From assembly GCF_036884655.1 (NCBI RefSeq), contig NC_088345.1:32602501-32666500 (forward strand): a stretch of 64,000 bases of DNA, read 5' to 3'. Positions 22,403 through 33,277 of the stretch are shown one piece after another. Both the position numbers and the translations under genes were made by a program. Each line of letters starts with the position of its first letter. Position 1 is the first letter of the stretch. The stretch comes from Musa acuminata AAA Group. Taxonomy: Eukaryota; Streptophyta; Magnoliopsida; Zingiberales; Musaceae. The notes under the pieces are model-generated. The model did not search any database. It saw nothing but the letters and a program-made list of their open reading frames with translations, and was not told the origin of the DNA.

Positions 22403-25192
22403 TGATTTTCATGATGCATTTCCTTTTTTTATTTAGTTAAAAAAATTATTTTTCTTAAAAATTACATGTTTAATAAATAAAAATGTAAAAAATTAGGAAT
22501 CATGCTTATCTAGTAATTTTGAAAATAATCATGAAAATTGCATGTGTTATGATATAGGAACAAAATGTTAGACTTAAATCATGCTAGATGTTTTAATGAT
22601 AATGTGTATCTTAATGATTTCCGTATTACTTTTGACTGAAAACACTTAATGAAATCATGTTTGATTTGAAGTAATGATTTGATAATAATGCTTAATGAGT
22701 TTATCTTTCGAAATTATGCATGATGATTGTTGTGATATATGGATTATCGATTTTTACCGTAATGAAAGTTGTTTTTTCAGTTTTAAAAATGATGCATGAC
22801 TTTTGTATGGAAACTAAGCATGAAAAGTTAGATTAAACTAAAAAGAAAAATGCATGATTACAACAAACAAAATGAACTTAATTGAAAATGCTTTATATTT
22901 GATGAAATCATTTTCAATGATTCATAATGATCTAATTATGTAATAAAAATATTAAAATTTTTGGTACCATGCTTGGTGATTTTATACTATGCATGAGATT
23001 TAAAAATGATGCATGATGATTTTTATGATTTATGCCTCATTGATCTTTGTCGTAATAAATCTTGCACTTTCGGTTTTAAACATAATATATGTTTTTATTT
23101 GGCATAAATGAAATAAAATCATATGAATTGAAACAACTAAAGAGAGGAAAACATTTTTCTTGAAAATTATTTTTCTCCATCTTATTGATTTTGATGAATC
23201 CATTTGTATCATTTTTACGAATCTCTTGGACTTTGAAAATGATTTTGATGATTTAAATTTGAATAAATTTTTATCCAAATCATGATCTTGATTCCTTGAT
23301 ATTTACAAATTGAGATTTATTATGAATCAATATTTTTCATTAATCATTCTCCTACAAGATTGAATGAATTCTATCTATATCATGATCTTCTAAGAATTCT
23401 TTTCATTATTTATTTAAGAGGAGATTTGTTAAAATGAATTATGCTTTCTCTTGAATTCTCGGAATTTTAACTTGAAATTTTTTTTTATTAATCAAGATTG
23501 TCTACTATGATTCTTTCTTTTCGTTATTTGAGGTATTCAAAAAGAATTATAATATGTCTATTGATACTCATGATTTATCTTCACGATCTTTGATATTTTA
23601 TCTCTCATGATATGATTTTTATATACAATTCCTTGTATTCATGAAATATTTATCTCATCACCCAATTAATTCTTCTTGATATTCTTTATGTGATGATATG
23701 AATGCATGAAATATTCATGAATTTATTTTGATACATACAAATGATAAAAGAGGGAAAAGTTATGATCATGTATGGTAGGATGAAATTTGACAAATTGATA
23801 CCATCATGATGTGAAATATTTATGATTTGGAATGATGCATGCAATACTTATGCTTTTTATTATAATGATGTATGTGATGTATTGTATATAATGTGTATCA
23901 TGAATGCTCTAAACGATGAATGTTTGGTATCATGATCAAAATATTGATAAATACTTAAAAATTTTAATGGTTTAGTATCATGTATGATATGCTCATAACG
24001 ATGATTGATTTATATTTCGGTATCGTGCATGAAAAATGAAATGTAAAGTTTTAAAATTGTGCATGTTGTAAATTGAAACTATAATGATGCACAATAATAT
24101 TGAAATAAGGTTGATACATAACCCTTGTCATGATTTGAAGATTATAGTAAAGGGAAATGAATTACATTATTATATTGTTATTCCCTTCTTTTTGACGATG
24201 ATAGAGGGGGAGCAAAACTTGCTAGAAAGCAAATTTGCTAGCTTGCATCTTTCAAGAAGAAGCCAAATGCTTGCTCATCAAAAAAAGATGCAAAAATCCT
24301 GTCAACTTTCATGTGTAAAATTTGCTAGCTCACAAATTACAAGGAGAAAAACTTTCTAGGAAGCAAAGTTTTTAGCTTATTCAAAAATGATGCATGCAAT
24401 ACTTATGAGTTTATTATAATAATGTATTTGATGTATTGCATATCATGTATGAGAATTATGATTAAAATTGCATTGACTTGAATTAAATTTAAATTAAAGG
24501 TTTATCTTAATTATGACATATTGCAATAAGAATGATATTTTATTTTTGTCATAATTTAAAAATTAATGAATTACACTATTGTTTTTGTTATTCCCCTCTT
24601 TTTGCCAATGACAAAGGGGGAGAAAGAATTTCTAGTGTGCACATCACAAAAAGAAACAAACTTGCTAGCTTGCAATCTCAAGAAGCAAAAAGTTGCTATC
24701 TCAACAAAAGCAAGAAATGCTATCTTTCGATCTCAAGCAAAAGTGTTATCTTGCCTATCTCAAGAAGCAAAACATGCTAACTTGCACATCTAGCATAATT
24801 GATAAATTTGCATATTTCAAGAAGCAAGAGTTACCTTCTTGAACATCTCAAAACTGCTAGCTTGAATATTCTAAAATGTTGTAAAATTTGCTAGCTTGTA
24901 TGTTGTAGAGCTTACTATCTTACTACCTTGCATATCTATGATGATAGCAAAATTGCATGATGATAAAACTGGATATTATGTTTATCATGTAATGAGTTGA
25001 ACTTGTATTTCCAAATACTTGATAGTGGAACTTATCCTTTTTGTTGATGATAAAGGGGGGGAAGTATGTTGATGTCATGCATGATTTGATCATGACATGC
25101 TGCTTGGATTTTTGAATCTAAGAGTTTCTATCAAAGGGGGAGTTTGGTTAACTCCGTTATCGATTGGTTGTCATCATCAAAAATGGGGAGAT
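22403..25192 (+). other. E5 AT-rich 3' tail with PPT copies
   Basis: Non-coding. It is AT-rich to about 24100, then has purine tracts near 24206-24213, 24615-24624 and 25054-25062 and the true PPT (AAAAATGGGGAGAT, 25179-25192), separated by GCTAGCTTGC-type words. Confidence 0.72.
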
Positions 25193-25225
25193 TGTTGAAT
25201 CTCGAATTTTGAGATGAAACCAATC
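25162..25225 (+). other. PPT/U3 boundary inverted repeat of E5
   Basis: Outer arms GATTGGTT and AACCAATC, a different sequence from E4 but still complementary. The inner 3' arm has lost bases (TTTTGAGATG for TTTTGATGATG). Confidence 0.7.
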
Positions 25226-26729
25226 AATATGTGTTTATGTTTTAATCTGCATTTTGAGTTACGTAGGATGCTTTGATCTGGATAAGAAAATTAAAGCAGG
25301 AAAAATCATGTTGTGCCGAAGGAAAACATATCAGAAGATTGGACGTCGGGTCGAGGATTGGTCGACATATCGACAGAAGGCTTTGAGCCATGGATTCGGG
25401 AATTAGGCCAAGAAGAGTGGATATTGCGCCAAGGATATCGGAGTTGCAGAGTCAACTGGTCAATTGGGCAATAGGCCGTAAGAAAGGACGATGCGCCGAA
25501 GAATCGGACGAAGCGTCAAGGGACCAATGACATACAAAACAACATGATTAATTATTAGTATTAATTGTCTAGATCGAAGTATGTTTTTACATGTACAGGA
25601 TTAACTACGATAACAAGGCATAAAGCAAAATGAAGTCCCGGAGTCAAGGACGCAACTTTATTGGAAGTTCGAGAGTTCATCGGAAGTTCTATCGGAACCA
25701 GCCGAGAAGTCTCGGAGCTTGCCAGAGAAGCTCGTCAGAACTCACCAAGAAGATCGTCTGAAGTCCAGGAGCTTGCCGGGAGTCCGCCGGAAAATTGCCA
25801 AGAGATCGTCGGAAGTTCGCCGGAAGCTCATCGGAAGAATAGACTTACGGACTCGTTTAGCTCAGATTATGTCTTATATTTCGTAGTTAGTAGGTAATTG
25901 AGTTTGGATTTGGGCCAACCTAATTAGGGGCTAGCTAGGCCCATGTAAGGACTATGTTGGGCCCAATGGGAGGCCCAAACAATGCCCTAAGAATTCTCAC
26001 CGTCGTGGCATAATCTTTGAGACTACGTCAAGCAATGGTATCGCCAGTCTGGGCAGTTGTACCACCCCTGACAAGGTGCCAGGTAGTGGTACCGCTAGTA
26101 TGGGCGGTGGTACTGCCTAGCACTGCTCCCCAGGTAGTGGTACCGTCAGACCTAGGCGGTGGTACCGCCCGTGCCCGGGGAACCCGGGATGGGAAAGTTT
26201 TAGGCTCCAATTTTGAATCAACTTGAAGCCTATAAATACCCCTCTTATCCCTGGTTAAAGCACACAAGCATAGAGAATTTAGAGAGGGAAAAACGCTGTT
26301 GTAATCTCTTGTGAGAATCCTCTTCTTTGAGTCTAAGTGTTAGAATAGTGTGTGAGGAGTGAGTGCTTGTAAGGTTTGTCTCCCAAACCCAGTAAAAGGA
26401 GAAGAGGGGTGTAAGAAGGAGATTGATCTTCGCCTCTAAAGGAAGATTGTTAGTGATTACCGGTGGCCTCGATGAAAGAGAAATCGGCGAAGTGGATGTA
26501 GGTCATGACGACCGAACCACTATAAAACTGTCATGTTCTCTGGTTTGTATTTTATTCTTGCTATTAACTTACTACAAACCTCCTTAAGTGCTTACTGCCT
26601 TCAATTCATTACGTACGCTTTCAAGATAAGTTTATGAAGAATCAGTTTTTAACATACAAAGGTTTTTGAAGACATGTTTTTACCGCTGCACTAATTCACC
26701 CCCTCTTAGTGCCGACCCCATTCCTAACA
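25193..26729 (+). repeat. E5 3' LTR (1537 bp)
   Basis: TGTTGAATCTCG to TTCCTAACA. It has a decayed U3 block (about 25260-25600), a small palindrome cluster (about 26010-26185), TATA at 26231-26238, the leader hairpin at 26492-26520 and the U5 hairpin at 26688-26712 with only a short C-tract. No 18-bp array. Confidence 0.88.
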
Positions 26730-26930
26730 AAAACCAATTGATAGTGTTTATGATTTGATATGCATTTTGAGTGATGTAGGATGCTTCAATCAGGATGAGA
26801 TAATTAAAGTAGGAAGAATCATGTTGGGCTGGAGGAAAACATGTCAGAATATTGGACGTTGGGTCGGAGGATCGGTCGATGTATAGATAGAAGGCTTCGG
26901 GCCATGGATTCGGACATCGGGCCAAGAAGC
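26730..26930 (+). repeat. E6: plus-strand LTR scrap (long-U3 type)
   Basis: It resembles positions ~25-230 of the long-U3 LTR, including the start of the extra U3 block, but lacks the first ~25 bases. At about 26930 it abuts E7 LTR sequence in the opposite orientation. Confidence 0.7.
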
Positions 26931-27782
26931 AGAAATCATGGTCCGAATGGGTTGATCCATTTGGCCCAATTTGGGTTTTTCAGGGGCCCAATTGCCCTAA
27001 GGTTAAGTTAATGGGATTACTTCCCATTTCCAACTTAATCATTGTGCTAACTACGATATTTCCTAAGACATTTACTGCAACTTGCTCCAGTGCGTCAATC
27101 GCTTCTTCCGACGAGCTTCCGGCGAACTTCCATCGATCATCCGATGAACCCTCGGTGATGCTCCTACGGACTTCCGACAAACTCCTGGACTTGCGACGAT
27201 CCACTTGGTGAGTTCCGACGAGCTTCTTTGGCAAGCTCATGGACTTCTCGGATTTGATCCCATAGAACCTCCGACGATTGTCCGAACTTCCGTCGAACTC
27301 TCGAACTCCTAACGTGATCATTGTCTTGACTCCGGCGTAACTCCTGCTGCATGTCTTTCTTCTATCGTAGTTAATCCTGCACACTTAAAACAAAACTTCG
27401 ATCGAGACAATTAATCCTAAGCAATTAACCAAGTTGTCCGGCATGTCATTGGTCCCTCAATGCTTCATCCGATTCTTCGGCGCATCGTCCTCTCCTGCAG
27501 CCTATTGCCCAATCGGCCAGTTGACTCCGCAACTCCGATATCCTTGGCATAATATCCGCTCTTCTTGGCCCGATGCCCGAGTCCATGGCCCGAAGCCTTC
27601 TGTCGATACGTCGACCGATCCACCAGCCCGATGTCCAATCTTCTGACATGTTCCTCAGGCACAACATGTTTTTTCTGCTTTAATTGTCTCATCCAGATTA
27701 AAGTATCCTGCGTCACTCAAAATACAGATTAAATCATAAACATATATCAAGTAGTTTCATCATCAAAATACGAGATTCAATA
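26931..27782 (-). repeat. E7 3' LTR fragment
   Basis: The U3 part of a long-U3 LTR, ending GATTCAATA at 27782. The palindrome cluster, TATA and U5 are gone, so about half of the LTR is missing on the left. The U3 block lies at about 27385-27715. Confidence 0.85.
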
Positions 27783-27813
27783 ATCTCCCCCTTTTTGATG
27801 ATGACAACTACTT
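27749..27813 (-). other. PPT/U3 boundary inverted repeat of E7
   Basis: Outer arms AAGTAGTT and AACTACTT. Relative to E4, a G-C pair has become an A-T pair with both arms changed. Inner arms CATCATCAAAA / TTTTGATGATG are intact. Confidence 0.8.
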
Positions 27814-30796
27814 AATGACGGAGTTAAACTTAACTTCCAGAGTTTAAACAAACTCCCCCTATCAATATGCCATATTGATAGAACCTTGAATTCAAACTGA
27901 AATCAAGTCATTGCAATATTCATCATGAATATTTGCAACACCTCATCATGAACTTATGCATAAACTTATGCATAACATCATACTTCTCCCCCTTTGTCAT
28001 CAACAAAAAGGAGAAATCCAACTATTCTTGTGTTTGGAATATTAGTTTAACTTATTGCATGAAAAACATAATATCAAGTTTTATCATCAGGCAGTTATGA
28101 AGCCAGAAAATTCAGCAAATGTTACATCATGCTTAGAACATTCAAGCTATCAAGTTTTAGATATGCAAGTTTTACAGCATACAAGATAGCACTTTTAGAA
28201 CATCCAAACAAGCAATGTTACAACATTTTAGAACTTGCAGGCCAGCAATTTAGAGATGTTCAAGAAGGCAACTCTCGCTTCTTGTAATATGCAGGTTGCA
28301 AGCTAGCAAATTTTTGCTTCCTTTGCAATGTTTGAGCTCGCAATTTTGCTTCCATTGCAAGGTGTAAGTTTAGCATGTTTAATTTTCTTGAGATAACAAC
28401 TATTTGCTTCTCTTTATACTACAAGCTAGCAATTTTTACGATACGCAAGTTTTACTACATACAAGCTAGCAAAAATTTCGAAAGCAAATGCAAGATAGCT
28501 TTCTTGTGTAAGCTTATGATTCTTGCTTCCTATTGCAATGTGCAAGTTGCAAGTTTTGCTTCTTGAGATAGGCAAGATAGCACTTTTGCAATTTTTGTTT
28601 GGCAAGCTTGTGATGTTCAAGATAACAAGCTCTTTCTTCTCTTTTGAGAAGTGTCATTTTTGCTTTCTTTGCAAAGTGCAAGCTAGCAAAATGCCAAACT
28701 AGCAAGAGATAATGTTTTACATGAGGCAAGCAAACAATTTGGCAAGTGTTACATTTGCATCTTCTCTTTAGATGTGCAAGAAAATAAACAAGTTTTTGCA
28801 TTTTCTTGACATTTCAAGCTAGCAATTATCGGTGATGTTCAAGATAGCAATTTCTTCTCTTTTGTAATTTTTGCCTTTTTCTTGAATTGTGCTAGCAATC
28901 TATCTCCCCCTTTGTCATTATCAAAAAGAAGGGAAAAACCCCTTGCATCAATTTCTAAATCATGACAAAGGTAAGTAATCATTCTTATTTGTGCATCATT
29001 ATAGTTTTAATGCATAAATTTATTAACATTTCATTTTTTATACACGATACCGAAAAATCAATCATCATTATGAGCATATCAAACATGATATTCAAGCATT
29101 CATGATATATCATTTTGGCAACATGATCATAGCTATTCAAATGATGGTATCTAAATGTCAAAATTCATTACATCCTATCATGCATGATCGAAACTTCTTA
29201 TTTGTATACATCAAAACAAATTAATGAATATTTCATGTATTCTTATCATCACATAAGGAATATCAAGAAGAATTATTAGGTGATGAGATAAACATTTCAT
29301 GAATACAAGGAATTGCATAAAAATCATATCATAAGTGTTTCATGTATTCATATTATCACATGAAGCATACAAGACAACAATGCAAAGAAATCATGTCATG
29401 AAGAATATCAATGTGAAAATTCAGCAAAGATCACATGATACAATCACAAAGCTTGATATAATTATGCGATATATCATAAGATGATAATTTATCATATCAA
29501 TGAAAGATATCAATGAGGATCAATTCGTGAATACCAAAGATATGATTCATGGTTCATTAAAATTCATCTTAACAAGTTCACGATCAAGATTCATATAATT
29601 CATAATAAAGCAAACTGATGTACAATCATCACACAAGACATACAAGGCAAAGAAATATTGTTATTATGAAATATATGATATCAAGGCTCATGATTCATTT
29701 GAAAAGATATAGCACAAAGAGCAACTTGAAACATTCTTATCAAGATCACATTTTAAAATATTCCAAGTATCATGATATCAATATGACACTTCATTGAATT
29801 CTGAGAAATCAAAAGACAAGTTACACTTCATTTGAAGAATTTCTTTTTGATAAATGTAGGGAGCATAATGAACGATCTTGATTTATAAAGACATTCATGT
29901 TATAATTATCAAGATCATGATTTTAATAATTATTTTCCTAATCACAAAAGCACTTTATTTTTGCATAAGAAATCTCATTGTATTATGATTTATAAATTCT
30001 TTCTCTACACATGAATCATAGGAGATATGTATGTGAAACAAATCTTTGCAAGTAAAAACACTATCATTCATATTTCAAGATGGAATTTATAAGCAGGAAT
30101 CATTTCATCAAATCCATTTCAGAAAAATATTTTTCATATAATAAGTGTATGAGAAAATCCGATTGTAAGGATACCAATGTTAAGCGAATCCGAAAATAAA
30201 ATTAACACTTTCATGCATTCGGACAAGATTTTGCTATAGATTTTCAAGTTCAATCATGAAGATAAAACATGCTCATGATCATAAAAATTTATGTATCCAA
30301 AACACATAATTTCCAACATGTTATTAAGGCATGTAATAATGTAAAATCATCACGACAATTAAGTGATTTGAACATTGAATCAAGAAGTCCGAAAAATAAT
30401 CTTAACAAGTTTATGCATTCGAGCACATTTTTGCCATAGTTTTTCAAATACACTCGTGAAAATAACACATGCTTATCATCAGCTTAAAATCTCATGCATA
30501 AAATTGTTAATCAAAATATTTAATTTCATCATTATGCATTTCTTCAAATCAAACATGATTTTTTTAATCAAAATCGAGAAATAACAATGGAAATCAACGT
30601 AATACACATTATTACTTCTTAACCATGATTTCATATTTTCAATCAAGATCATTTTATTTGTTTATCATAAAATATGCCATATTATCATTTTCGAAATTAC
30701 TTAGCATGATCATAATTTTTTTTTTAAAACATGTAGTTTTTAAGAAAATTAATTCTAAACTAAAAGAGAAAATACATCATGAATGCATCAAGTAAT
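27783..30796 (-). other. E7 AT-rich 3' tail
   Basis: Non-coding. It contains the PPT (27783-27796), a PPT hairpin at 27982-28017, a second purine tract near 28903-28912 (complementary strand), and dense GCAAGCTAGC-type repeats between about 28080 and 28900. Inverted CCGAA/TTCGG motifs lie near 30185-30230 and 30388-30422. Confidence 0.72.
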
Positions 30797-31032
30797 TTAA
30801 AAATAAATTTGGGGGATTTCGATTACCTCATCATTGAAAGTGATTAAGGCGTAGTTTGCCACCTCGCCTTTCTTGATTTTCTCCTCGTCTTCGGAGGAGC
30901 TCGATTCATCCCACTTTGTGTTCTAATTCTTTGGCCTCTTCCTTCGTTCAAGTTTATTGTTTATTTTAGATTTTTATTTAATAAACTTATTAAGATTTAG
31001 TGTTCGAAGTTCAAGTTCATCATTGTCCTCAT
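30797..31032 (-). pseudogene. gag: E7 gag C-terminal part (left of E8)
   Basis: It continues the gag reading from 41016 across the E8 insertion: the bases read EDNDELELRT, then in-frame stops, then DESSSSEDEE..KGEVANYALITFNDEV and TAA at 30797-30799. No zinc knuckle is present. Its nearest relative in the window is E4. Confidence 0.8.
31028..31032. repeat. Target-site duplication of E8, left copy (CTCAT)
   Basis: CTCAT directly before the E8 5' LTR, repeated at 41011-41015. E7 gag reads across the two flanks once E8 and one copy are removed. Confidence 0.95.
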
Positions 31033-31557
31033 TGTTGAATCTCGGATTTTGATGATGAAGTCAACTGTCATTTGTTATCTAATCTATGTGTTGAGATAAG
31101 TGTGCAGGATTAACTACGATGAGAGTAAGACAAGCAGCAGGTGTTGCGCCGGAGTCAAGATCATGATCACGTTGGGAGTTCGAGAGTTCGACGGAAGTTC
31201 GGACGGTCGTCGGAGGTTCAGCGAGAACAGATCCGAGAAGTCCAGAAGCTTGCCAAGCGAAGCTCGTCGGAACTCGCCAAGTGGATCGTCGCAAAGTCCA
31301 GGAGTATGCCGGATGTCCGCAGAAGGATCACCGAGGGTTTATCGGATGATCGACGGAAGTTCGCCGGAAACTCGCCGGAAGAAGCGATTGACGCATCGGA
31401 GCAAAGCTGCAGAAGTTGTCTTAGAGTTAATCATAGTTAGCACGATGATTAAGCTTGAAAATGGGAGGTGATCCCATTAGCTTAATCTTGGGGCAATTGG
31501 ACCCCTGAAAAGATTCAAATTGGGCCGAATGGAGCGAACCATTCGGACCTTGATTGC

Positions 31558-32094
31558 ACCAAGCGGTGCAACCGCCCCAACCAGGAGGTGCAACCGCCAG
31601 GGCTGCGAGGCTGGGCGGTGCAACCGCCCCAGCCAAGAGGTGCAACCGCCCAGAGCTCAGTCTTCGAGCTAGACTGGGCGGTGCAACCTCCTCTGTCAAG
31701 AGGTAGCACCGCCAGAGCTCAAGTTTCGAGCTCTGCCAGGCGGTGCAACCACCGAGCTCAGTCTTCGAGCTCTGGCAGAGAGGTGCATCAGCCTGAGCTC
31801 AGTCTCGAGCTCTGCCAGGTGATGCAACCACCGAGCTCAGTCTTCAAGCTCTGGCAGAGAGGTGCATCAGCCTGAGCTCAGTTTCGAGCTCTGCCAGGTG
31901 ATGCAACCACCGAGCTCAGACTTCGAGCTCTGCCAGGCAGTGCAACCACCGAGCTCAGTCTTCGAGCTCTGCCAGGCGGTGCAACCATCAAGCTCAGTCT
32001 TCGAGCTCTGGCAGAGACGTGCAATCGCCTGAGCTCAGTCGTCGAGCTCTGCCAGGCGGTGCCACCTCTCCAGTCAAGAGGTGCAACCGCCTGA
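31558..32094 (+). repeat. GC-rich palindromic repeat cluster in E8 U3
   Basis: Degenerate units of about 39 bp, each with a dyad of the form GGCGGTGCAACCGCC (6-base arms, 3-base centre) and paired GAGCTC words flanking AGTCTTC. Pairs of units form a ~78-bp higher-order repeat. The cluster ends just upstream of the palindrome and TATA box. The equivalent in the 3' LTR is at about 39357-39893. Confidence 0.85.
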
Positions 32095-32160
32095 TCCCAG
32101 AATTCTGGGATTTGATCGATTTGATCGTTTTGAGCTCCAAATTTGAACTGGGTTGGGACC

Positions 32161-32168
32161 TATAAATA
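32161..32168 (+). promoter_or_regulatory. TATA box of E8 5' LTR
   Basis: TATAAATA in the context CC-TATAAATA-CCCCACCC, about 50 bp after the 16-bp palindrome. The same box sits in nearly every SIRE-type LTR of the window, so it is the likely start of genomic RNA. Confidence 0.8.
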
Positions 32169-32440
32169 CCCCACCCATTCAGCACTGAAAAGATACAGAT
32201 CCACACCGAATTCTTGATCTTTTCAGTGATTCTAAGAGCTCAAATTTGTGTAAAGTCCTAAAGTTCTCCTCCTTCTGTTCTTCAAGTCTTGAGTTGTAAA
32301 GAGAGGAGAGAAAGGATCTGTAAAGGTTGTCTCCTGAGCCTGTAAAAAGGAGAGAAACTGTAAAAGGGCAGTTAGCCTTCGCCCATTGAAGGAAGGCAGC
32401 TAGTTGACATCGGTGACCTCGTCGGAGGAGGAAGCCAAAA

Positions 32441-32469
32441 GTGGAGTAGGTCAAGACTGACCGAACCAC
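32441..32469 (+). other. Leader hairpin in E8 5' LTR
   Basis: GTGG-AGTA-GGTCA-AGAC-TGACC-GAA-CCAC: two nested complementary pairs about 280 bp after TATA, so inside the RNA. Counterparts occur in all LTRs here except the E11 LTR, including the unrelated E3 LTR. Confidence 0.65.
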
Positions 32470-32699
32470 TCTAAATCTCTGGTTTGCTTTTACCTTGAGC
32501 ACTTTATCATTACTGCAAACCTCCTACATTGCTACTGCCCTCTGCGCCTTTACGAACGAGTTTCTAAGCTCTGATCTTTCAGAATCTGCATTCAAACGTA
32601 AATCGTGTTTTCGTACGATCTTCACACTGTAGTTTACGCTTACATTCGGATTCCATTTATAACTGCAAATTGCTTTCTACGTAAAACGCTTTTCAAGGT

Positions 32700-33105
32700 T
32701 CAAAACTGCTTTTAGACGCAAAACTATATTTAGACGTAAAATTACGTTTAGACGTAAAACTGCGTTTAGACGCAAAACTGCGTTTAGACGTAAAACTGCG
32801 TTTAGACGCAAAACTGCGTTTAGACGCAAAACTGCGTTTAGACGCAAAACTGCGTTTAGACGCAAAACTGCGTTTAGACGTAAAACTGCGTTTAGACGTA
32901 AAACTGCGTTTTGACGTAAAACTGCGTTTTGACGTAAAACTGCGTTTGAACGTAAAACTGCGTTTAGACGTAAAACTGCGTTTAGACGCAAACTGCGCTT
33001 AGACGCAAACGGTGCTTAGACGCAAACTGCGCTTAGACGCAAACTGTGTTTAGACTCAAACTGCGCTTAGACGCAAAACTGCGCTTAGACGCAAACTGCA
33101 TTGTG
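32700..33105 (+). repeat. 18-bp tandem array in E8 5' LTR
   Basis: About twenty units of TTTAGACGTAAAACTGCG (18 bp) or its GCAAAA variant, passing into 17-bp CTTAGACGCAAACTGCG units at the distal end. It lies in the transcribed R/U5 part. Confidence 0.95.
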
Positions 33106-33229
33106 ATTCTGCTTTTATATCGAAATCACTTTTTATCGGACGAACGCAGCTTTAGCTTTTAAATTGCTGTAAGATTTCCGCTGCACTAATTCACCCCCCC
33201 CCCCTCTTAGTGCTCTCGATCCTAACAAT

Positions 33230-33241
33230 TGGTATCAGAGC
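33230..33241 (+). other. E8 primer-binding site
   Basis: TGGTATCAGAGC two bases after the LTR. It can also pair partly with GCTCTCGAT at the U5 end (33212-33220). Confidence 0.95.
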
Positions 33242-33277
33242 AAGGTTAACTCTCTAAAGGATTAAAACCCAAGAGAG

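Larger units (their letters stand above)
21987..26729 (+). mobile_element. E5: pol-less copia element, 5' end missing
   Basis: The 3' half of gag, an AT-rich tail, PPT and a 3' LTR remain. The 5' LTR, PBS and gag N-terminus are lost. Its LTR is the most divergent of the long-U3 type in the window. Confidence 0.82.
31033..33227 (+). repeat. E8 5' LTR (2195 bp), short-U3 type with 18-bp array
   Basis: TGTTGAATCTCG to GATCCTAACA. Only about 70 bases separate the start from GTGCAGGATTAAC, against about 400 in long-U3 LTRs. It then has the palindrome cluster, a 16-bp palindrome (32095-32110), TATA, the leader hairpin (32441-32469), the 18-bp array and the U5 hairpin. Confidence 0.97.

Noticed and set aside
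32179..32502. A 107-codon frame antisense to the E8 LTR, also open in the other E8-type LTR copies (e.g. 39978-40301, 48271-48594, 53509-53832, 59806-60129, 63157-63480)
   Set aside because: The LTR copies are nearly identical in DNA, so shared openness is expected. It overlaps the TATA-to-leader region, resembles no protein I know, and the array-less LTRs do not keep it in a convincing way.
32677..32991. Repetitive frame (V-L-R-L-N-A repeats) across the 18-bp array
   Set aside because: An 18-bp unit with no stop in one frame gives an open frame automatically; it varies with array length.
32700..33105. CRISPR-like look of the 18-bp array
   Set aside because: Units are directly tandem with no unique spacers, in plant DNA inside an LTR.
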